Shown here in pieces: positions 54,806-63,781 of a stretch of DNA of 64,000 bases. The stretch comes from Rossellomorea marisflavi (lineage in GTDB: Bacteria > Bacillota > Bacilli > Bacillales > Bacillaceae_B). The translations under genes were made by a program, and so were the position numbers. How positions within the stretch are numbered: position 1 is the stretch's first letter; each line of letters begins with the position of its first letter. The stretch is from contig NZ_CP081870.1 of the NCBI RefSeq assembly GCF_022170785.1, positions 2,530,001-2,594,000 of the forward strand. The letters run 5' to 3'. The notes beneath the pieces are model-generated. The model worked only from the letters and a program-made list of their open reading frames with translations, searched no databases and was not told the DNA's origin.

Positions 54806-55441
54806 TCATTCATCTTCGTGTATATCCAGGATCCTGAAGCCCGACTTCTCCAACTTGGAAATGAATTTGTTCATATTATCCTTTTTCTCGAGTTTTAGAA
54901 CGATCCTCCGCAGGAGTTTATCCGTTTCATCGAACGTGACCAATGAGATGACAGACTCGGAATGTTGTTGGATGATATCCCCCAGACGGGCGATTCTTCC
55001 CTCGGTCTCCACTGAGGAGAAAGCGATCCTTATTCCCTTCGTATTCATGCCGAAAGCACTTTTGAAGTGATCCAGTACATCGAATCGTGTAATCAGACCG
55101 AGGAATTCCCTATCTTCACCAGCCACAGGAAGGATCGGAGCATCCTGAAGCAGGACCAACGCACTCTCGAACACTTCCTTCTCCGTCACGTAAGTGCCTT
55201 GTTCCGATGCCACTTCACCTGCTTTCACTTCATTGAGGAACACGTCTTTTTCCATCCCCGACTCAAAATAATGCCGATAGATGGAGAAACGGCTGATCGT
55301 TCCCGCGTATTTTCCATTCGACAGTACGGGTACACCATCGATTTTATGATGTTCAAGGACATCCAGTACTTTTTTCAAGGATTCGTCTACACTTACGACA
55401 TAACACTTATGCTTGGGAATCATCACGCTTTTGACAAACAT
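54806..55441 (-). CDS. CBS-domain protein
   Basis: Two CBS motifs span residues 1-130 (MFVKSVMIPKHKCYVVSVDESLKKVLDVL and APILPVAGEDREFLGLITRFDVL, broken here by ordinary sequence). The C-terminal 70 residues look like an ACT-type domain (SVISLVTFDETDKLLRRIVLKLEKK). Such proteins sense adenine nucleotides or cyclic di-AMP; the ligand here is not known. AGAGGTGG precedes the ATG. It is divergent from cotJA. Confidence 0.82.
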   Translation of the reverse strand: MFVKSVMIPKHKCYVVSVDESLKKVLDVLEHHKIDGVPVLSNGKYAGTISRFSIYRHYFESGMEKDVFLNEVKAGEVASEQGTYVTEKEVFESALVLLQDAPILPVAGEDREFLGLITRFDVLDHFKSAFGMNTKGIRIAFSSVETEGRIARLGDIIQQHSESVISLVTFDETDKLLRRIVLKLEKKDNMNKFISKLEKSGFRILDIHEDE

Positions 55442-55589
55442 GGCTGTACCACCTCTATATTATTTTTGTATAGTATATAATTCAACGTCGACAGGGCCCA
55501 TCCCTTCTATCCACGGCATTTATTTTCCTCATGTTTTCTCCCCAGTTTCATATGCTTCTATGAAGGATCCTGATGAAGGAGGCGTAGGA

Positions 55590-55811
55590 ATGAGCAGTTT
55601 TTATAAAACCTATGAACCATATGTCAGCCCGTTTGACCCATGTCCCCCCATCACCATGAAGGTGTACTCCACTCCCCCTCAGCTTTATATGGGATTTCAA
55701 CCACCAGGCTTGGAGCAATTCACTCCCCGCGAAGCATTGCGAACCGGAACCTTGTGGAAAGCATTCTATGATCCATACTACAGTCCTTATGAAAAGATGA
55801 AAGGAGACTAA
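55590..55811 (+). CDS. cotJA: Spore coat protein CotJA
   Basis: A 73-residue proline- and tyrosine-rich coat protein (YEPYVSPFDPCPPITMKVYS and PREALRTGTLWKAFYDPY). AAGGAGGCG precedes the ATG at 55590; a longer upstream frame is not supported. First of three coat genes; sigma-E control is known in B. subtilis but no clear consensus was seen here. Confidence 0.93.
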   Translation: MSSFYKTYEPYVSPFDPCPPITMKVYSTPPQLYMGFQPPGLEQFTPREALRTGTLWKAFYDPYYSPYEKMKGD

Positions 55812-55817
55812 TCTTAT

Positions 55818-56078
55818 ATGACGCAGCTCCCCCAAGAGTACTATGACATTCTTGAAGAGCTTCAGACCGTCGACTTTGTCATTGTCGAACTGACCCTTTA
55901 TCTCGATACCCATCCGACAGATCAGGAAGCGATTTCCCAGTTCAATATGTATGTAAAAACGCGTAAATCCATCAAGAAAACCTTTGAAAAGAAGTTCGGA
56001 CCCCTCACGAGTTTCGGAAGCAGCTACTCGGATTATCCGTGGAAATGGAAAGAGGCCCCGTGGCCATGGCAAGTATAA
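55818..56078 (+). CDS. cotJB: Spore coat protein CotJB
   Basis: An 86-residue protein with the family features YYDILEELQTVDFVIVEL, LDTHPTDQEAI and a Trp-rich tail (PWKWKEAPWPW). It begins 6 bp after cotJA with AAGGAG inside the cotJA end. It works with CotJA and CotJC in an inner coat complex. Confidence 0.95.
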   Translation: MTQLPQEYYDILEELQTVDFVIVELTLYLDTHPTDQEAISQFNMYVKTRKSIKKTFEKKFGPLTSFGSSYSDYPWKWKEAPWPWQV

Positions 56079-56102
56079 CGAATCCAAGGAGGAGATCCGT
56101 TT

Positions 56103-56672
56103 ATGTGGGTATATGAAAAGAAGCTCCAGTACCCGGTCAGGGTAAGCACATGCAATCCGAAGCTTGCAAAGTTGTTGATCGAACAATACGGCGGAGCTGA
56201 CGGTGAACTCGCCGCAGCACTCAGGTATCTGAATCAGCGGTACACCATCCCCGACAAGGTGATCGGGCTCCTCACCGATATCGGAACCGAAGAGTTCGCC
56301 CATCTGGAGATGATTGCAACGATGGTGTATAAACTTATCAAGGACGCCACCCCCGGGGATATGAAAGCGGCGGGGCTTGATGCACACTATGTCGATCACG
56401 ATGGTGCAATCTTTTATCATAATGCAGCCGGAGTGCCTTTCACGGCGTCCTATATTGCCGCGAAAGGAGATCCGATTGCTGATTTATATGAAGATATTGC
56501 AGCGGAAGAAAAAGCTCGGGCGACCTATCAGTGGATCATCAATATGAGTGATGATCCCGATTTGAATGACGGCCTACGATTCCTCAGGGAAAGGGAAATC
56601 ATCCATTCTCAGCGATTCCGGGAAGCCGTTGAAATCCTCAAAGAAGAACGGGACCGGAAAATTTTCTTTTAG
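56103..56672 (+). CDS. cotJC: Spore coat protein CotJC, manganese catalase-like
   Basis: A 189-residue ferritin-fold protein with manganese-catalase metal motifs (GGADGELAAALRYLNQRY, DIGTEEFAHLEMIATM, DIAAEEKARATYQW and REIIHSQRFREAVE). CotJC is the likely peroxide-detoxifying part of the coat. AAGGAGGAG precedes the ATG. It ends 1 bp from the stop of the convergent ypbF. Confidence 0.95.
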   Translation: MWVYEKKLQYPVRVSTCNPKLAKLLIEQYGGADGELAAALRYLNQRYTIPDKVIGLLTDIGTEEFAHLEMIATMVYKLIKDATPGDMKAAGLDAHYVDHDGAIFYHNAAGVPFTASYIAAKGDPIADLYEDIAAEEKARATYQWIINMSDDPDLNDGLRFLREREIIHSQRFREAVEILKEERDRKIFF

Positions 56673-56673
56673 T

Positions 56674-57117
56674 CTATTTCGCTTCATGGAACAGGTTGAT
56701 GTCATATTGTTTTTTCATTGTTTCAAACACGATGTGCCGGTTCTTCCAGGCTTCTTCTTTCCAAAGATCCTTGCTGCGATCGATGATCTCGCATCGCAGG
56801 GCATGAAATTCTTTTTCCGCTTTTTCTTTACGCTGGTGAAAGATTTTGGTGGCTCCTGCCATGCCTGCTACAGCAAGGAAGGCATACAAGTGCAGCGATC
56901 TGGATACAAAAGCGGAGATCATGGAGGCTGCTGAATAGGCATGAGGGCCAATTACCGTATGGGTCAGATAGTATAAGAATATGGTACAGCCCACCGCGGT
57001 CACCCAAAGGGCAAAATGATGCTGTTTCTTCAGTTGATCGAACTTCTTCTTCTTTTCAATGAGATTTGTCAACATCTGCTCCGTTGCACGGTCGGTGATG
57101 TTTTTCATTTCATCCAT
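56674..57117 (-). CDS. ypbF: DUF2663 membrane protein YpbF
   Basis: A 147-residue protein with two central membrane helices (HFALWVTAVGCTIFLYYLTH and LHLYAFLAVAGMAGATKIF) between charged helical ends. It matches DUF2663 (YpbF). ATG 57117 has GGGGGTGA 5 nt upstream; ATG 57108 is also possible. Function unknown. Confidence 0.83.
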   Translation of the reverse strand: MDEMKNITDRATEQMLTNLIEKKKKFDQLKKQHHFALWVTAVGCTIFLYYLTHTVIGPHAYSAASMISAFVSRSLHLYAFLAVAGMAGATKIFHQRKEKAEKEFHALRCEIIDRSKDLWKEEAWKNRHIVFETMKKQYDINLFHEAK

Positions 57118-57173
57118 CCCCCTCACCCCCTCGATTCATTATATGAGCCCGTCCTATTTTTAGAAGCACGTAA

Positions 57174-57199
57174 AAACCCGCCTTCCACGGAGGCGGGTT
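57174..57199 (-). terminator. Terminator of ypbE
   Basis: AACCCGCCT/AGGCGGGTT stem and TTTTTA on the minus strand, overlapping the end of ypbE by a few bases at most. Confidence 0.82.
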
Positions 57200-57200
57200 C

Positions 57201-57932
57201 TTATTCATTCAAGGGAATCGTCAACACTTGTCCCGTATAGATTTCATTATTTTGAATGCCATTGGCTTCACTGATGATCTGTACACCGGATGGGGATTGA
57301 TAATAATCCATCGCAATCCGGTAGAGCGTTTCCTGTGGCTTGACCGTATGCTGAACCACACGTCCCGCTTCTTCGCTTTTTTCTTGTTCAATCGCAGCCT
57401 GTTCCTGCTGCTTCTTTTCTTCTGCTTTTTTCGCTTCCTCTTTTTCTTTTGCCTTTTTGGCTTCTTCGCGCTCTTTCGCTTTTTTAGCTTCAGCTTTTTC
57501 CTTCGCTTTCAACGCTTCTGCCTTTTCCTTTTCTCTCTTGGCTTTCGCTTTTTCAGCTTCTTCCTTCTTCTTGGCCTGCTCTTTTTCCTTATCCTCATCA
57601 ACAGCTGGGGCCGCCTCACTTGGCTCCCCTTGATCGTATTGTACCTCTTCGACTCCATTTTTACTTGAGAAGACCACGAGAGGTCCGGATTTATTGACAA
57701 AATAAGAATATAAGCTGAGGAAAATGATGGGCATCAGGAAGAAAAACACGAGCAACAGCTTGATGAGGGGATGCTGAATCGCCGTCTTTTTCTTTTTGGA
57801 TTCCCTTTTCTTCCGCTGTATTTCACTTCTGCTCGGGAGTCCGTCGGATTCATGTACAGGCTCCACTTCCTGAACCCTATCAATCTTCTTTTTTGATTTG
57901 GCAGCTTGTTCACGATATGGATCTTTACTCAT
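57201..57932 (-). CDS. ypbE: YpbE: membrane-anchored LysM protein with long charged coiled coil
   Basis: 243 residues: a basic cytoplasmic N-terminus (QRKKRESKKKK), one membrane helix (LIKLLLVFFFLMPIIFLSLYS, residues about 58-80), an outside stretch dominated by Lys-Glu-Ala repeats (about residues 115-185, likely a single long helix), and a C-terminal LysM domain (HTVKPQETLYRIAMDYY) that should bind peptidoglycan. ATG 57932 has AAGAAGGG upstream. Confidence 0.87.
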   Translation of the reverse strand: MSKDPYREQAAKSKKKIDRVQEVEPVHESDGLPSRSEIQRKKRESKKKKTAIQHPLIKLLLVFFFLMPIIFLSLYSYFVNKSGPLVVFSSKNGVEEVQYDQGEPSEAAPAVDEDKEKEQAKKKEEAEKAKAKREKEKAEALKAKEKAEAKKAKEREEAKKAKEKEEAKKAEEKKQQEQAAIEQEKSEEAGRVVQHTVKPQETLYRIAMDYYQSPSGVQIISEANGIQNNEIYTGQVLTIPLNE

Positions 57933-57945
57933 AGCTATCCCTTCT

Positions 57946-58524
57946 TTACTCTTCAGATCTCGCCTGATGGCGCATATATAAACCCAAGAGAAAATCAATG
58001 ACAAAATGCATGACGATGGTGACTAGGAGATTCCCTGTCTGGTCATAGATGATTCCCATGACAAAACTCAAGGTCAACACATTGACGATAAGGAACCAAT
58101 GGGCCCAGTACCTGATATGGATCACAGCAAACACAATGCTTGCCACCACCAGCCCAAAATGGAACTGAAGGATCCCCCTGAACAACAGTTCTTCACTCAC
58201 CGCAATAATGAACGCCAAAACCATGATTTCGAAGAAGCCACGATCTGCGAATATCCTCTCGTTCACCCCACCATCATCATAATAGCGAGACGGAAGCAGT
58301 TTCATCATAATCAAATCCGCTGTCACTACCAGGATCCCGAAGGCTCCTCCGATCCAGAGGACATCCATATGAAAATCGAACTGTTTCAGCCATTGATCAA
58401 GATCGCCGATCAACATATAGCCTAGACCGATGGAAACGGCTATGAGGAGGCATTGAGTGAACATGAGATGGAATGTCACCTGTTTTTTGGATAAACCTTT
58501 AAGGATATCTCCTTGCTTTTGCAT
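57946..58524 (-). CDS. ypbD: CPBP/CAAX family intramembrane metalloprotease YpbD
   Basis: About 192 residues and six membrane helices. The family motifs SEELLFRGILQ, FAVIHI and the third His region HFVIDFLLG are present. Substrate unknown. Its ATG overlaps the recS stop (TAATG), so translation is coupled; there is no strong binding site of its own. Confidence 0.88.
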   Translation of the reverse strand: MQKQGDILKGLSKKQVTFHLMFTQCLLIAVSIGLGYMLIGDLDQWLKQFDFHMDVLWIGGAFGILVVTADLIMMKLLPSRYYDDGGVNERIFADRGFFEIMVLAFIIAVSEELLFRGILQFHFGLVVASIVFAVIHIRYWAHWFLIVNVLTLSFVMGIIYDQTGNLLVTIVMHFVIDFLLGLYMRHQARSEE

Positions 58525-59987
58525 TATACCACTGATCCTAACAGTATTTTTTTGAGCTGGTCCGCCCAATTTTCATGGGACGGATAAGAATGAACGCCCT
58601 CGCCATGGAACTCACCAAGATCTGACCCGCACCGGTCACAGCACCGTTCCGGTCGATCCTTTAGCTCCTCACCAAAATAGTCAAGGAGCACTTGACGCCT
58701 GCATGACGCCGTGTGGAGCCATCCCATGACCGAATCGAGATTCCTGCGCTTATAGGCAATGCGCGCATCCCTGATCCGCTTGATTTCTTCTACCATTCTA
58801 TCAGAACGATAGCGTGCAAACGACTGAATATAATATTCAAGGAATCTGGACTGCACATCTGAAAGCTGCAGGGCAGCGACGATGTCGGACCATTCCATGG
58901 AGGGGGATGCTGCTATCGCGCCTTCGATCTGCGCATCATCCGGTAGCTCGCTATGCATGAATTGAAGGGGGATGGACGCATCTTGTTCTGCATACAGGAC
59001 AAGAGAGACACTTTCCCTTCCATCCCTTCCTGCACGGCCGATCTCCTGGAGATAGGATTCAATGCTTGATGGCAGATGATAATGGACGACAAAGCGTACA
59101 TTTTCCTTGTTCACCCCCATACCGAAGGCTGAGGTGGCACAGATGATTTGCAGCTTATCCGATAGGAATTGCTGTTGAATCAGGATCCTTTCTTCATGGT
59201 CCATTCCACCGTGATAGTGTGCGACCCCCTCCACTCCATGCTCGCGCAGCCAGAGGGCAACATCTTCCGCTTTCCGTTTACTGGTGAAATAAATGATTCC
59301 AGGTCCCTTGAGACGCTCTACGAACGAAAGGACTTCATCCCGCTTATGCCGGTCGTCTTCCACATTCCTTACGAATAATCCAATGTTCTTCCGATCGACC
59401 GAATGGACCAACTCGGCTGCCCCCTCCATACGGAGGACCTCACGGATATCATCCCGGACTGTCCTTGTGGCAGTGGCAGTGAGGGCAAGGGTCACCGGCA
59501 TCCCGAGACGTTCCCTCGCCTCCCCCAAGTCGAGGTAGTCCGGTCGGAAATCGGGGCCCCACTGGGAAATGCAGTGTGCTTCATCGACCACGAACAGCCC
59601 TACTCTGATTCTTGAAGCGGCTGTACGGAATGCCTCACTTTTCATCATCTCCGGAGAAACGAATATGAATTTGAATCGATGGATGTGGTCCAACGCCCAG
59701 GCTTTCTCCTGATAAGTAAGAAATGAATTAAGGGCGATCACACTCTTCTCCCCGTTCACCTTCATCTGTTCCACCTGATCCTGCATGAGGGATAGCAAAG
59801 GGGAAACAATAAGCACCTGGCCATCCAACAGCTGACCGGGAAGTTGATAGCAGAGCGATTTACCGGTTCCAGTGGGTAGCATGGACAACGTATCACAGCC
59901 ATCAAGAATGGAAGTGATGGTTTCTTCCTGTCCTGCACGAAACGTTTCGTAGCCAAAGTGACGCTTCAGTTCTTGTTGTAGATTCAC
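58524..59987 (-). CDS. recS: RecQ-family ATP-dependent DNA helicase RecS
   Basis: 487 residues. Helicase motifs: TGTGKSLCYQLP (I), DEAHCISQWGPDFR (II), TATATRTV (III), IGRAGRDGR (VI), then the RQC zinc site built from CRRQVLLDYFGE and CCDRCG. The HRDC domain is absent, which separates RecS from longer RecQ. Its gene overlaps ypbB, which carries a helicase-linked helix-turn-helix, as in B. subtilis. Confidence 0.94.
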   Translation of the reverse strand: MNLQQELKRHFGYETFRAGQEETITSILDGCDTLSMLPTGTGKSLCYQLPGQLLDGQVLIVSPLLSLMQDQVEQMKVNGEKSVIALNSFLTYQEKAWALDHIHRFKFIFVSPEMMKSEAFRTAASRIRVGLFVVDEAHCISQWGPDFRPDYLDLGEARERLGMPVTLALTATATRTVRDDIREVLRMEGAAELVHSVDRKNIGLFVRNVEDDRHKRDEVLSFVERLKGPGIIYFTSKRKAEDVALWLREHGVEGVAHYHGGMDHEERILIQQQFLSDKLQIICATSAFGMGVNKENVRFVVHYHLPSSIESYLQEIGRAGRDGRESVSLVLYAEQDASIPLQFMHSELPDDAQIEGAIAASPSMEWSDIVAALQLSDVQSRFLEYYIQSFARYRSDRMVEEIKRIRDARIAYKRRNLDSVMGWLHTASCRRQVLLDYFGEELKDRPERCCDRCGSDLGEFHGEGVHSYPSHENWADQLKKILLGSVV

Positions 59988-61036
59988 GGGGTCTCACCTG
60001 CCTTCGCAATGACTGCACGGATCTGAAAATAGGACAACTCAGGAAATCTTTCCTTTATCGGCTTAAGGCGCTTCGTCTTTAACTCTGTCAGAACGCCCAG
60101 CACCTCTTCGTACACCCCTTCATCTATGAATGACGTGACGGGAAAGTCATGGAGTGTCAATATGATCTCGATTAAATGGTCTTCAATCGTATTCACTTTC
60201 AGCTCCCGGATCCTGGCGATTTCCTCGACGGGTATCCCCTTCTGAAAAAGCTCGAGCGTTTTTTTGGTCGAAGCGGTGAGGGGTTGGATATGCTCCTTTT
60301 CCTCTATGATCGAATAGACTATCGGGTAAGCACCTGCATCCTCTTTGGCACGTGCGATGATAAAGTGGAGAAGGTTCAGGAATCTGAACCGGTACTCCTC
60401 ACGGTCCACACCGAACCGGTCTGCTGATTGCCCTTCCGTTGCTCCATAGTCCCGGTATCCCGTCAGCCGCTCAACAAGGATCCCCGGATCTTCACCAGGC
60501 ATTGTTTGGGCTAGCAAGGTGTACAGCTCTTCAAACAGCTTTGCTGACAAAACTTCGGTCTTCCCCTGCTTCCGTATGAACACTTTTAACCAATCTTGAA
60601 CTTTCCGGTCCCTCTGCACGGGAAAGTACGATGTTTCGTTCATTCGCGCATTGGATAACACCTGTACCAGTAGGCTGAGTCTCTTCCAAAGGAGGATGGA
60701 CTGATCACCATGCTTCAATCCATCCATATGGGCGGGGTACGGTTTTTTTTGAAAGTAAACCGCCAAGCCCTCTATTCCGGAATGAGTCAGCCGGGCACGA
60801 TTATCGTCGTTCAGCGTGATGAATTCCTTATCCTGAAGCATAGCAATGCAACGGTCAAAGTACTCCCTTTTCAGTTTTGGAAGTGACAGGAAGAGAGCCT
60901 GCAGCCCAAAGAGATGTGCATCCTGTATGGATTGTGAAGACTTTTTCCCTTTCATGATATGGAAAACGGAATAAACAGACCGTTCTTCCCCTAGCCTTTT
61001 CAGGGAGTCCAAAATCAAATAGTGAAGATATGTCAA
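59984..61036 (-). CDS. ypbB: YpbB, helicase-associated helix-turn-helix protein
   Basis: A 350-residue protein whose C-terminal 90 residues (TLELFQKGIPVEEIARIRELKVNTIEDHLIEI, here part of an HTH_40 domain) resemble the DNA-binding domain attached to some RecQ helicases. The N-terminal part is helical with no known motif. It overlaps recS by 4 bp, so it may act as a separate subunit of RecS. The start is TTG with AAGGAG 8 nt upstream. Confidence 0.87.
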   Translation of the reverse strand: MTYLHYLILDSLKRLGEERSVYSVFHIMKGKKSSQSIQDAHLFGLQALFLSLPKLKREYFDRCIAMLQDKEFITLNDDNRARLTHSGIEGLAVYFQKKPYPAHMDGLKHGDQSILLWKRLSLLVQVLSNARMNETSYFPVQRDRKVQDWLKVFIRKQGKTEVLSAKLFEELYTLLAQTMPGEDPGILVERLTGYRDYGATEGQSADRFGVDREEYRFRFLNLLHFIIARAKEDAGAYPIVYSIIEEKEHIQPLTASTKKTLELFQKGIPVEEIARIRELKVNTIEDHLIEIILTLHDFPVTSFIDEGVYEEVLGVLTELKTKRLKPIKERFPELSYFQIRAVIAKAGETP

Positions 61037-61237
61037 TGCGATGACTCCTTAACGTGTAGGTTATTGTCAAATATTGTACCACGAAAACACCCTCAACCGA
61101 GGTTTTGTTTTGACGGAAACGGATAAAAATATGAAAAAGAGTACCTAACTATTGAAAAGTTACCCATTCCTCTATAAAATGATGATTAGTAATTGATTTT
61201 CACCATTAAACAACGTGTATAATGATGAATTATATAG

Positions 61238-61510
<273 letters not shown>

Positions 61511-61515
61511 GATGT

Positions 61516-61547
61516 AAAAAAGACGGCGATTGTTCGCCGTCTTTTTT
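61516..61547. terminator. Bidirectional terminator of fer and ribU side
   Basis: A 14-bp perfect stem (AAAAAAGACGGCGA and complement) with a 4-nt loop and T6/A6 ends, right after fer. Confidence 0.93.
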
Positions 61548-61562
61548 ATGTTGTTTGAATAG

Positions 61563-61589
61563 AAATGAGCCTCCAGGGGAGGCTCATTT
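61563..61589 (-). terminator. Terminator of ribU
   Basis: AAATGAGCCTCC/GGAGGCTCATTT stem near the ribU stop, weakly U-rich on the minus strand; the fer hairpin lies directly behind it. Confidence 0.7.
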
Positions 61590-61593
61590 TCAA

Positions 61594-62163
61594 TTAGGCC
61601 ATGCGTCGATTTCCGAATTGCTTCGTCAGCCACTTTTGGATCCTGATGAACAGCAGTGTGAACACAGCCGCTACCAGGATTCCCTTAAGGATATTAAATG
61701 GAACGATACCGGTCACGATGATTTCTGCCGGCAGTTCGAAATTCATAAAGTATTTATAGGCTGGAAGGAAGATGAAATAGTTCATGATCCCCATGCCGAT
61801 GCTCATGACCAGCGTACCGGTTACAAGCCCGGTAAGTAGGCCTTTTTTCGTTTGGAAACGTGAATAGATAAGGTGAACGGGCAAGATCAGGAGGATCCCA
61901 GCAGCAAAGTTTGCCACATGTCCTACCGGTACACCTGTTTCAGAACCGGTCAATACATAATCAATCACATTCTTGAACAGTTCCACCAGGATTCCTGCGC
62001 CTGGTCCCAGAGCGACCGTTGCCATCAAGGCCGGTACATCACTGAAGTCGATCTGCAGAAACGCCGGAAAAGGCGGGATAGGGAAGTTTAAAAGCATCAA
62101 TACATACGAAATGGCACTCAGCATACCAACTGTGACGAATGTGCGTGTCGTCATTTTTTTCAT
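61594..62163 (-). CDS. ribU: Riboflavin ECF transporter substrate-binding subunit RibU
   Basis: A 189-residue integral membrane S-component with six helices (YpaA/FmnP). Family features: FPIPPFPAFLQIDFSDVPALMATVALGPGAG (quoted here in part), SETGVPVGHVANFAAG and the helix-1 alanine motif for docking to the EcfT module. It imports riboflavin with the shared ECF energy-coupling module encoded elsewhere. AAAAGGAGAG precedes the ATG. An FMN riboswitch and terminator control it. Confidence 0.94.
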   Translation of the reverse strand: MKKMTTRTFVTVGMLSAISYVLMLLNFPIPPFPAFLQIDFSDVPALMATVALGPGAGILVELFKNVIDYVLTGSETGVPVGHVANFAAGILLILPVHLIYSRFQTKKGLLTGLVTGTLVMSIGMGIMNYFIFLPAYKYFMNFELPAEIIVTGIVPFNILKGILVAAVFTLLFIRIQKWLTKQFGNRRMA

Positions 62164-62223
62164 AGCACTCTCTCCTTTTGGAGATTCATCTCAATCGAAG
62201 ATGGTCATGCCCGAGCCCCAATA

Positions 62224-62253
62224 AAAAACTCCCAGATAAAAGATATCCAGGAG
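62224..62253 (-). promoter_or_regulatory. Riboswitch expression-platform terminator of ribU
   Basis: CTCCTGGATA/TATCTGGGAG stem with TTTTTT on the minus strand, between the FMN aptamer and ribU. FMN binding should favour this terminator. Confidence 0.85.
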
Positions 62254-62315
62254 AGTTAAAGGCATGCTCGAATAGACATTCAGACTTCCCTTTTCTGAAC
62301 GCATTGGCAGTAACC

Positions 62316-62450
62316 TTCATCTTCTCCCATCCAGACTATACTGTCGGCTTTGGAGTCTCACCAAATCCTGCCTCAAAAAGGCTCGCGGGCTTAGAAGCAA
62401 AAATGCTTCATCACCGCCGGTAGGGAATTGCACCCTGCCCCGAAGATGAA
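62316..62450 (-). ncRNA. FMN riboswitch (RFN element) upstream of ribU
   Basis: On the minus strand the conserved parts are in order: TTCATCTTCGGGGCAGGGTG, ATTCCCTACCGGCGGTGATGA, GCCCGCGAGCC, GATTTGGTGAGACTCCAAAGCC, CGACAGTATAGTCTGGATGGGAG (each broken short here) and the closing AAGATGAA arm, which pairs with the first. This is the classical RFN element. Confidence 0.95.
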
Positions 62451-62526
62451 TCATATTATTTTATTCTTACTCATTATACATAAGAAGTGCCATTATGTGA
62501 AGAGAAATGCTTTGAATTCGAAACAA

Positions 62527-63369
62527 TCAGTGGATCCTTAACGTTTGCGATGGATAGATCGGCGAATCCCTGCGTAGATCATTGGCCGCCAGAAGCTTGT
62601 CCAGTTCTATTCCATGAGCGACGGCAATAGAATAGAGTGTGTCCCCCTGTTCTACTTGATAGGAATCCATCCTTAAGCTCAATTCCTGACCTACAGCGAT
62701 CGTGGCATCCTTCAGACCGTTCCATTTCTTAAGGTCATCCACGCTCAGACCATGTTCATGGGAAATGGACCATAGTGTATCGCCTTTCTTGACTCGATAC
62801 TGATCACCTGCAACCTGTGACGCCGCAACGATCTGATACGGATCTTTCTTTTCAGCGAACACCACTTGTCCGACCCCGCCTTGTCCAAATACGACAAAAG
62901 GATCGATGGCATTCTCCTTCTCAAACGTCCATTCTCCTGCGTGGATCTCAAAATGAAGATGGGGACCGGTGGATATCCCGGTATTCCCAAGCTTCCCGAC
63001 CTGCTCACTCCTATGTACTTCCTGCCCTTCTTTTACCCCTCTTGAAATGAGATGAGCATATACCGTCTCATATCCATTGTCATGACGAACGAATACCACA
63101 TGACCATAGCTATCTGATAAGTACGACCTTGTTACGACCCCGTCTGCCACCGAATGAACGGGGCTGCCTTCCTCGCCCCCGATGTCCATTCCTTTATGGG
63201 TCCCGGATCTGGAACCAAACACATCTGTAATGGTGCCATCAACCGGAAACCTCCATTCAGCAGTGGAATCACTTTCTGCTTTTGCGACTCTCCCTGTCAT
63301 GAAAATCATGCCTACACACAGCGCCAACACAATCACAATCAACAGTCTCCGACCATAATCAGCAATCAT
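62527..63369 (-). CDS. M23 peptidoglycan endopeptidase with two LysM domains
   Basis: 280 residues: signal peptide (LLIVIVLALCVGMIFMTGRVAKA), M23/LytM domain with zinc ligands in GTHKGMDIGG and HLHFEIH (residues about 57-140), then two LysM repeats (YRVKKGDTLWSISHEHGLS and YQVEQGDTLYSIAVAHGIE). It should cut peptide cross-links in the wall. AGGAGG precedes the ATG. I cannot assign a gene name; B. subtilis has serA on the far side of ribU instead. Confidence 0.93.
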   Translation of the reverse strand: MIADYGRRLLIVIVLALCVGMIFMTGRVAKAESDSTAEWRFPVDGTITDVFGSRSGTHKGMDIGGEEGSPVHSVADGVVTRSYLSDSYGHVVFVRHDNGYETVYAHLISRGVKEGQEVHRSEQVGKLGNTGISTGPHLHFEIHAGEWTFEKENAIDPFVVFGQGGVGQVVFAEKKDPYQIVAASQVAGDQYRVKKGDTLWSISHEHGLSVDDLKKWNGLKDATIAVGQELSLRMDSYQVEQGDTLYSIAVAHGIELDKLLAANDLRRDSPIYPSQTLRIH

Positions 63370-63498
63370 ACCGTTCCTCCTAATAAATGCTCACCCAAAA
63401 TTGAACAACACCTCTCACTATATGCCCCTTCCCGCTACACTATTCCAAAAAAACCCTACCCATCAGTCTGCCATTATACAAAAGAAATATACCAAGAA

Positions 63499-63630
63499 AA
63501 GCGGAGGCGGGTGGTCCTGAGGCGACAAGCATAAGGCAAAGGCACTGGAAAGGCGTTCTGTGCCTTTTTGGGGACTTTGCCTTATGACCTCGAGCCTCAA
63601 GCCCCCGGAGCTGGACAGGAAAAAAGCGGA
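63499..63630. repeat. Palindromic intergenic repeat (AAAGCGGA-bounded)
   Basis: The stretch starts and ends with AAAGCGGA and has a 12-bp outer stem (CATAAGGCAAAG, 63530-63541, with 63575-63586), an inner GGCAC/GTGCC hairpin and the CTGGAGCTGGACAGG-like 3' part (GGAGCTGGACAGGA) known from a widespread Bacillus and Geobacillus intergenic repeat family. No coding potential. Confidence 0.7.
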
Positions 63631-63688
63631 GCGGGGCTGACATTTTATGAATGATTGCATGAAGACGGGACCGTTCCTTTCCGCTGCA

Positions 63689-63781
63689 GGGACTTGCTTT
63701 CCTGCGGGGAGGAAGTCGAGCTTCCTCGGCTGCGCCTGCGGGATCTCGACCTTTCCTCTTTTCCCGCGGGAGTCAAGTCCC
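63689..63781. repeat. GC-rich palindromic repeat core, third member related to the 300-bp repeats
   Basis: GGGACTTG..CAAGTCCC bound a 93-bp element with inner CTGCGGG/CCCGCGGG arms and the CTTCCTCGGC..GCCTGCGGG middle. The layout and many bases match the cores at 16825-16924 and 49117-49197, but the flanking parts of the long repeat are not seen. Confidence 0.65.

Noticed and set aside
55548..56420. Minus-strand frame of 290 codons
   Set aside because: Shadow of cotJABC, which are clear family members with good ribosome binding sites.
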